A DNA stretch of 12,038 nucleotides, taken from NCBI GenBank assembly GCA_964582985.1, contig CAZOUM010000074.1, positions 1 through 12,038 of the forward strand, written 5' to 3'. The translations under genes and the position numbers were made by a program. Under the pieces are notes generated by a model. That model was given only the letters and a program-made list of their open reading frames with translations. It did not search any database and was not told the origin of the DNA. This stretch comes from CAZQYB01 sp964582985. Lineage in GTDB: Bacteria > Planctomycetota > Phycisphaerae > Sedimentisphaerales > Anaerobacaceae. Positions 7,394 through 12,038 of this stretch are shown here, one piece after another. Position 1 is the first letter of the stretch; the number at the start of each line of letters is the position of its first letter.

Positions 7394-7406
7394 CGGCAAT
7401 TCGCCG
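7394..7406. promoter_or_regulatory. Inverted repeat CGGC-5-GCCG over the proA start site
   Basis: Short GC-rich dyad immediately after the -10 box, spanning the predicted transcription start. It could be an operator for proA, or the first hairpin of the leader. The arms are only 4 bp. Confidence 0.3.
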
Positions 7407-7457
7407 GTTATTATAAAAAATCCGTGGTCAATTGTATATAGTAATGAGGAAATAACA

Positions 7458-8744
7458 GTGATTATTGCAGAAATAGCCGCGGCAGCCAAGGCGGCATCGA
7501 TTCGGCTGGCTGTGGTCAAAAGCGAGGTAAAAGACAAGGCGTTGGCCGAAATCGCCAAGGCCCTCAAGGCCCGCAGCGCCGAAATCGTCTCGGCCAACGA
7601 AAAAGACCTGGCCGGCGCCGAGAAGAACAATCTGGCTGCGCCTTTGCTCAAACGCCTCAAGTTTGACCAGGGCAAAATAGCCGATGTTTGTGCCGGCATT
7701 GAGAGCCTGGTCAAACTCGATGACCCCGTGGGCAAAACGCTCAGCGCCGCCGAACTTGACAAGGGCCTTGAGCTTTACAAAGTCAGTTGCCCAATCGGTG
7801 TTATCGGGGTTATCTTTGAATCCCGGCCGGACGCACTTGTGCAAATCTCAACGCTCTGCCTAAAGAGCGGCAACGCCGTGCTGCTAAAAGGCGGGAGCGA
7901 AGCGCAGCATACGAACAGGATTCTGGCGGAGACTATCGCCGAAGCGACCAAGAAGGCAGGGCTGCCGGGAGGCTGGATTCAGCTTTTAGAGACACGCGAG
8001 GATGTGGCAAAGATGCTGGCGCTGGATGAATGTATTGACCTGATTATCCCCCGCGGCTCGAATGAGTTTGTCCGCTATATTATGGACAACACCAACATAC
8101 CCGTGCTGGGACACGCCGAAGGGATATGCCACGTCTACGTCGATGGCGATGCCGATTTGGAGATGGCGGTGAATATCGTCGTCGATTCCAAGTGCCAATA
8201 CGTGGCGGCGTGCAACGCGGCTGAGACTCTGCTGGTTGATGAGAAAATAGCAAAAGATTTTCTGCCGAAAGTTAAAAGTGCTTTGGAAGCAAAGAACGTT
8301 GAGCTTCGCGGGTGTGAGAAAACAAAATCAATAATTGATATGAAATCGGCAACGGAAAAGGATTGGTCAACGGAATATTTAGACCTCGTCCTTTCGATAA
8401 AAGTCGTGGGCGGTCTGGATGAGGCGATTGAGCATATAAACAAGTACGGGTCCAATCACACGGACGCTATTGTCACCGAGGATAAACAAAAGGCTGACAG
8501 GTTTATGGATTTGGTTGATTCTGCGAATGTGTTCTGGAATTGCAGCACGCGGTTTAGTGACGGCTTCCGCTACGGGCTCGGGGCCGAGGTGGGGATAAGC
8601 ACGAATAAGATTCACGCCCGCGGGCCGGTGGGACTTGAAGGACTTGTGATTTATAAATGGAAGCTGCTGGGCTCCGGCCAGATTGTAGCCGACTACGCCG
8701 GGCAAAACGGCAAAAAATTCACGCACAAGAAGCTGAAGTGGTAA
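7458..8744 (+). CDS. proA: Gamma-glutamyl phosphate reductase (glutamate-5-semialdehyde dehydrogenase)
   Basis: Cytoplasmic NADPH enzyme that reduces gamma-glutamyl phosphate, made by glutamate 5-kinase, to glutamate-5-semialdehyde, the second step of proline biosynthesis. The 428 residues are full length for the family. Recognisable signatures are PIGVIGVIFESRPDA (112-126), LKGGSEA (143-149), IIPRGSNEFVR (196-206), the catalytic-cysteine segment AACNAAETLLV (250-260, Cys252) and the family end ANVFWNCSTRFSDGFRYG with GAEVGISTNKIHARGP. The start is a GTG preceded by GAGGA (7446-7450) at 7 bases; the nearby ATG at 7444 meets a stop after three codons. A promoter lies at 7364-7392. No proB adjoins it, so the pathway partner is elsewhere. 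Its 3' part is repeated at 11885-12038. Confidence 0.97.
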   Translation: MIIAEIAAAAKAASIRLAVVKSEVKDKALAEIAKALKARSAEIVSANEKDLAGAEKNNLAAPLLKRLKFDQGKIADVCAGIESLVKLDDPVGKTLSAAELDKGLELYKVSCPIGVIGVIFESRPDALVQISTLCLKSGNAVLLKGGSEAQHTNRILAETIAEATKKAGLPGGWIQLLETREDVAKMLALDECIDLIIPRGSNEFVRYIMDNTNIPVLGHAEGICHVYVDGDADLEMAVNIVVDSKCQYVAACNAAETLLVDEKIAKDFLPKVKSALEAKNVELRGCEKTKSIIDMKSATEKDWSTEYLDLVLSIKVVGGLDEAIEHINKYGSNHTDAIVTEDKQKADRFMDLVDSANVFWNCSTRFSDGFRYGLGAEVGISTNKIHARGPVGLEGLVIYKWKLLGSGQIVADYAGQNGKKFTHKKLKW

Positions 8745-8827
8745 TTGGCCACAGATTTCACAGATTCTTGAAAAGAAATTTGGCGGGGATTGCGGAGCAT
8801 TTTTTGAGAGAAAAAGTTCTAACGGGG

Positions 8828-8856
8828 TTGACTTTTCCCTTCTTTGCCGCTATTTT
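8828..8856 (+). promoter_or_regulatory. Sigma-70-like promoter for the CPBP/GYF operon
   Basis: TTGACT (8828-8833), 17 bases, then TATTTT (8851-8856), in the 206-bp gap after proA. The start would be near 8863, leaving a leader of nearly 90 bases. The rest of that gap shows no open frame and no terminator for proA. Confidence 0.5.
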
Positions 8857-8950
8857 GTGGCGTGAAAGGTGCATCCGGGCGTCGGAGAATGCGTGTTGGA
8901 AATGAGGGAAACGAGGAGGAAGGCCAGCAAGGTTTGGTTATAACGCAAGT

Positions 8951-9817
8951 ATGTCATCAGCAAAAGAAAGCAAATGCGGCAAGGAAACAGGAAGCGTGGG
9001 CGATATAAGTGCCGACCAATCGGACCCGATTGCGAGATATGAGCGCTGTTCGTATTGCGGTAGTCCATTGAATTATGCATTCTATTTTTGCACGGTATGT
9101 GCGACACCTTATCGGCCTATATCCGAAGTGATTCCACCTGTTCCTCCGCGTCCTTTAACGGAAGGCGAGTTAATACGGCAGAAGGTGCCGAATGTCTGGC
9201 GGGTGTTCTGGACTTACGCAGTTGTCATATTTGTTGTCTTGGTTCTGCATTATGCGTTGTATGAAGGACAGCAGAAGGTCAACGCTCTGATTTTCGGCAC
9301 TATATGCATCCTGCTTACCACTGTTGTCTTTGAAGTAATATTTTGGCGTTCGTTGGTCGTACAACTCAAGCAATTTCGTTTTTTAACGGCCGAAGTGTTG
9401 GTTGGTTTTTTGATTTTGGTCTTGCTGCTGGTGGTCAATTATGGGTACCGGTGGTTTATTATCTATTTGTTGGGAGGGGAAGATTCGTCAGACGTGTGGC
9501 TACATGAGAGCGGCTTGAGCGGTGCTGCCATTTTTGTGTTGCTTTGTCTGATACCGGGCATTACAGAGGAAATTGCTTTCCGGGGCCTGATTCAGCACTG
9601 GCTGCATACGGTGTTGAAGCCTTGGCGGGCAATCTTGCTGACTTCTGCTCTTTTTACGGCACTTCACCTTTCGGCACTGATCGCACCTTATATTTTTCTG
9701 CTTGGGTTGTTATTAGGGTGGGTGAAGTGGAAAAGCAGGAGTCTCTATCCGAGTATGTTGATGCATATCGCGCATAACTTGGTAGTCGTGTCGGTATTTC
9801 CCATGATCACACAATGA
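8951..9817 (+). CDS. Zinc-ribbon CPBP-family intramembrane metalloprotease
   Basis: 288-residue membrane protein of the CPBP (CAAX prenyl protease/Abi) family. An N-terminal zinc ribbon uses C33, C36, C47 and C50, followed by a proline-rich linker (61-68) and about six hydrophobic segments (roughly 84-104, 111-132, 146-174, 189-205, 226-258, 268-286). All three family motifs are present: EEIAFR (E206, E207, R211), FTALH (F235, H239) and HIAHN (H272, N276), so the protease is predicted active. Bacterial members cleave membrane substrates in bacteriocin self-immunity, peptide maturation or sigma-factor control; the substrate here is unknown. The ATG at 8951 is the only usable start after the stop at 8903, but its ribosome-binding site is poor (the GAGGAGG run at 8913-8919 is distant). 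It is followed after 49 bases by the GYF_2 gene, so the two are probably cotranscribed. The zinc ribbon fused ahead of the protease is a variation on the basic family. Confidence 0.88.
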   Translation: MSSAKESKCGKETGSVGDISADQSDPIARYERCSYCGSPLNYAFYFCTVCATPYRPISEVIPPVPPRPLTEGELIRQKVPNVWRVFWTYAVVIFVVLVLHYALYEGQQKVNALIFGTICILLTTVVFEVIFWRSLVVQLKQFRFLTAEVLVGFLILVLLLVVNYGYRWFIIYLLGGEDSSDVWLHESGLSGAAIFVLLCLIPGITEEIAFRGLIQHWLHTVLKPWRAILLTSALFTALHLSALIAPYIFLLGLLLGWVKWKSRSLYPSMLMHIAHNLVVVSVFPMITQ

Positions 9818-9866
9818 GAGATGATGCGCAACTGGCTGAGCTTGAATTAGTAACCAGGAGTAGTGT

Positions 9867-10721
9867 ATGGGTCTTGTGATTTTGGCTATTTTTGGAATTA
9901 TCTGTGCCGTCATAGCGCACAACAAAGGTCGCAGTGCTATCGGCTGGTTCTTTATTGGTTTTTTCTTTCACATACTTGCATTAATTCTGGTGCTGGTGGT
10001 CTCGAATCTAAAAGAAGCCAAGGAGAAAGAAGCCCATGTTGAAATGGAGCAAAGGCGTTTGCGTGAGCAATTGCGTCAGGAGCGCCTCAAGACTGAGCAA
10101 CTGCGCAAATATACGCAGGTACGGCTGGATGCCCATGACCAGGAGCTGGACATTGACACTCGACACGTGGGACCTTTACTGGAACAAGCCAACATACAGG
10201 CGATACTTGACAATGGTCAGGGGCTTTCTGAGCAGGCGGCTCGCATTGAACCGGAGAAAAAAAGCACAAGCATGAAAACACAGTGTCCACATTGTCAGGC
10301 CAGGTTTAAGGTGCCTGAGGAACACAAAGGCAAAAAGGCCAAATGCTCGAAATGTAGTAAGCCGTTTGTTATCGCCCCATTTGTCGACAGCATGGCGGTG
10401 CAAGAGTGCACAAGCTGCGGCAGGAAGATAGAAGGACTTGAGCAGGTTCGTGTTGTTGACGGCCGGATTATTTGCAAACACTGTGATGGAACACTGCAAA
10501 AAGGTCCTAAGCAGGCCGAGACAATAAGCGACGGTTGGTATTATCAGGAACGAGACACCACGGTAGGTCCTTTCTCTATTGAGATGGTCAAACGGCTTGC
10601 TAAGGAAGGCAAGATTAATTCATCGACACCTATTTGGCACGAATCACTGGATAAGTGGACCGCCGCGGGCAAAGTTGGCGAGTTAGGGTATGGAGATTGG
10701 CCATGGATAGCCGCAGAATAG
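9867..10721 (+). CDS. Membrane protein with coiled coil, two zinc ribbons and a GYF_2 domain
   Basis: 284 residues; the ATG follows AGGAG (9856-9860) at 6 bases. Domains in order: two hydrophobic segments (about 1-17 and 24-46) joined by the short HNKGRSAIGW turn; a charged coiled-coil-like helix (about 48-90); an MJ0042-type zinc ribbon with C140, C143, C160 and C163 (KTQCPHCQARFKVPEEHKG); a second zinc-binding pair set, C181, C184, C203 and C206; and a C-terminal GYF_2 domain (about 224-270, GWYYQERDTTVGPFS, MVKRLAKEGKI, WTAAGKV). GYF_2 domains are thought to bind proline-rich peptides; the proline-rich linker of the preceding protease (IPPVPPRP) is a plausible partner, which is my inference. 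No catalytic domain is present, so an adaptor or scaffold role at the membrane is likely. Its end overlaps the next gene by 19 bases. Confidence 0.85.
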   Translation: MGLVILAIFGIICAVIAHNKGRSAIGWFFIGFFFHILALILVLVVSNLKEAKEKEAHVEMEQRRLREQLRQERLKTEQLRKYTQVRLDAHDQELDIDTRHVGPLLEQANIQAILDNGQGLSEQAARIEPEKKSTSMKTQCPHCQARFKVPEEHKGKKAKCSKCSKPFVIAPFVDSMAVQECTSCGRKIEGLEQVRVVDGRIICKHCDGTLQKGPKQAETISDGWYYQERDTTVGPFSIEMVKRLAKEGKINSSTPIWHESLDKWTAAGKVGELGYGDWPWIAAE

Positions 10722-11602
10722 AAGGCACATTTTACCTGGACGGCCTTTTGGAAGGGCCGTTATTTTCAGCCGATGATGAGAATATTATCAACGCTTTTGT
10801 AAAACAGGCAAAGGCGGCCGGGCTCAAGTTTGATACGGCTCTTGACGCAGGACGTTTTAGTTTTCTGGCGGATACCGAGCCTGTTGAGATACGGCCTGGG
10901 GAAGAGTCCGCGGATGTGCGGGTGGTCAAGTGTCTGAACGACTTCCTGAAGAATTATTCGCCCGAAGAATGCATGAAACTGATGTCCACGCTCCGCAGCG
11001 TGGAGTATATTCCGGGCCATGAAATCCAGACGCTTTATGGCATCAAGCCCGACGCGACAACGGCGGTTGAGCAGCGAACGGTAAGGGCCGAGACAATCGG
11101 TCCGGCGCAGCCGCCGGACTGGAGGTACAAGCTGAGACTTGCAGCCGTTCTGGCGGTGGTTTTGTGTGCGGCGATAGGTGTATCGTCTTTTTTTGTTCCG
11201 TATCGTGACATCGCCAGGCGCCTCATCGAGAAGGCGAGGCCGTTTAAGATACAGGATTTGAAAGTTGATGCCAGTGCCTATGGAGAGTTTTTCAGTGTCG
11301 AGGCAATGGAATTGGACAGGGACAACGAAATCATCCGCATCCTGTGCAGGGCATCGCAGAAGTACCCGGCCACGCAGGATGAGCTGAACAGGTTGTGGAA
11401 ATCGTCCGCTGATTCGGTGTCTCGGCGGCTGGCGGTCGAGGCCCTGACGCGCAACTGCGTTCGATGTGAATTCTTTGACCGCGATGGAGATTTCAGGGGT
11501 CAGCAGCTCTGTTATATGCGCTGGAAGGAGGACAAGAAAGAAGTCTTCACTATCGTGATACCGTTTAGGAGATATCTCGGCCGCGTCACAATCACCTACT
11601 GA
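10703..11602 (+). CDS. Unrecognised single-pass membrane protein, third gene of the operon
   Basis: 299 residues from the ATG at 10703, chosen because GGAG (10692-10695) stands 7 bases upstream and the overlap with the preceding gene is then only 19 bases, typical of translational coupling; the frame is open further up to 10655 but that would add an arginine-rich stretch and a long overlap. A predicted cytoplasmic region (about 1-143) begins RIEGTFYLDG and holds an LNDFLKNYSPEECMKLMSTLRS helical part. One transmembrane segment lies at about 144-165 (LRLAAVLAVVLCAAIGVSSFFV). The rest, about 130 residues, is probably outside the cytoplasm and includes CRASQKYPATQDELNRLWKS and a CVRCEFFDRDG piece. 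I know no family for it. Because it is coupled to the GYF_2 protein it probably works in the same membrane complex. Confidence 0.8.
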   Translation: MDSRRIEGTFYLDGLLEGPLFSADDENIINAFVKQAKAAGLKFDTALDAGRFSFLADTEPVEIRPGEESADVRVVKCLNDFLKNYSPEECMKLMSTLRSVEYIPGHEIQTLYGIKPDATTAVEQRTVRAETIGPAQPPDWRYKLRLAAVLAVVLCAAIGVSSFFVPYRDIARRLIEKARPFKIQDLKVDASAYGEFFSVEAMELDRDNEIIRILCRASQKYPATQDELNRLWKSSADSVSRRLAVEALTRNCVRCEFFDRDGDFRGQQLCYMRWKEDKKEVFTIVIPFRRYLGRVTITY

Positions 11603-11730
11603 CAATGGCATCTCATCTTTTCTGTGGTGACGCTCGTAATTTAAGCGACGCGGTTCAGGGGCTGGATGCCGGACCCATGATTGCAGTCGAAGGCAAGGTG
11701 CGAAATTCGCGGATAAGGGGCATCATTTTT

Positions 11731-11759
11731 TTGACACATCGGGTCAAATCAAATAAAAC
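11731..11759 (+). promoter_or_regulatory. Possible promoter before the second proA 3' end
   Basis: A perfect TTGACA (11731-11736), 17 bases, then a weak TAAAAC (11754-11759). The dyad TGAC-7-GTCA (11732-11746) overlaps the -35 box and could be an operator. No gene with a ribosome-binding site follows in the window; an open frame from 11801 runs in phase into the proA fragment, but its 5' part resembles nothing I know. Confidence 0.35.
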
Positions 11760-11884
11760 TACGGCACGGCTGGCTGGATAAGCTGAGCAACTGAGTCTGA
11801 CAGGTACGACAGGCAGCCAGCTTGCCGGCTTTGGCGTTTGGGTCTTTTGAGGCAGGCAAAGTGTTCCAAACGTTTTCCAACTGG

Positions 11885-12038
11885 ATGGATGTGGTGGATT
11901 CTGCGAATGTGTTTTGGAACTGCAGCACGCGGTTTAGTGATGGCTTTCGCTATGGCCTTGGGGCCGAGGTGGGTATAAGCACGAATAAGATACACGCCCG
12001 CGGGCCGGTGGGACTTGAAGGGCTCGTGATTTATAAAT
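11885..12038 (+). pseudogene. Second, 5'-truncated copy of the proA 3' region (continues past window)
   Basis: Ungapped match of 154 bases to 8505-8658 of the intact proA, covering residues from MDLVDSANVFWN to GLVIYK. By hand count 13 bases differ, and 12 of the 13 are silent third-position changes; the other is a conservative Leu to Val. Homology stops abruptly at 11885: the upstream 280 bases are unrelated to proA, so the catalytic region, including the active-site cysteine, is absent. The frame remains open leftwards to 11801, giving a short unrelated peptide in phase, without a convincing start. It runs off the right edge, so whether the remaining C-terminus is intact cannot be seen. It may be a duplicated remnant, a displaced original gene end, or part of a different fusion gene. 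Confidence 0.8.

Noticed and set aside
10766..11611. Minus-strand open frame of 281 codons opposite the third operon gene
   Set aside because: The plus-strand gene is translationally coupled to its neighbour and has a clear membrane helix; the opposite frame lacks a ribosome-binding site and is rich in arginine and histidine as in shadow frames.
11759..11995. Minus-strand open frame of 78 codons near the right edge
   Set aside because: It lies opposite the proA fragment, and a similar antisense frame exists opposite the intact proA at the same place, so it is explained by proA homology.
1..12038. CRISPR array
   Set aside because: No regularly spaced short repeats and no cas gene were seen; the only long repeats are the 124-bp pair and the proA 3' end.

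Overview
The window looks like chromosomal DNA of an environmental planctomycete, most plausibly of the class Phycisphaerae. This is inferred from the gene mix: a GH106-type rhamnosidase, Tat-exported proteins with a Cys-X-X-Cys just before the twin arginines, MJ0042-type zinc ribbons fused to a GYF_2 domain, a DUF6398-like protein, and loosely packed genes with long AT-rich spacers. No ribosomal or marker gene fixes the taxonomy. 

Layout. 3-1778 (+) is the 3' part of a glycoside hydrolase that runs off the left edge. 2289-3722 (-) and 4081-5640 (+) are two diverged paralogues of an L-fucose/L-arabinose isomerase-like fold, both with Tat signals and transcribed away from each other. This pair is flanked by two direct copies of a 124-bp repeat (2006-2129 and 5667-5790, about 81% identical, no gaps). 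6009-6560 (-) is a DUF6398-like protein and 6589-7197 (-) a two-helix membrane protein, probably one transcript. 7285-7355 (-) is tRNA-Gly(UCC). 7458-8744 (+) is an intact proA with a good promoter. 8951-11602 (+) is a three-gene operon: zinc-ribbon CPBP protease, zinc-ribbon/GYF_2 membrane protein, and an unrecognised membrane protein. At 11885-12038 the 3' part of proA appears again, truncated at its 5' side and running off the right edge. 

How it may work together. The left third suggests deoxy-sugar use: a rhamnosidase next to two exported sugar-isomerase-fold proteins. Their enzymatic activity is not established. The right half carries amino-acid biosynthesis (proline) and a membrane-stress or signalling-like operon of unknown purpose. 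The most unusual points are the direct repeats around the exported isomerase-like pair, and the second proA end, whose differences from the intact gene are almost all silent. No CRISPR array, rRNA, transposase, integrase or convincing intrinsic terminator was seen.
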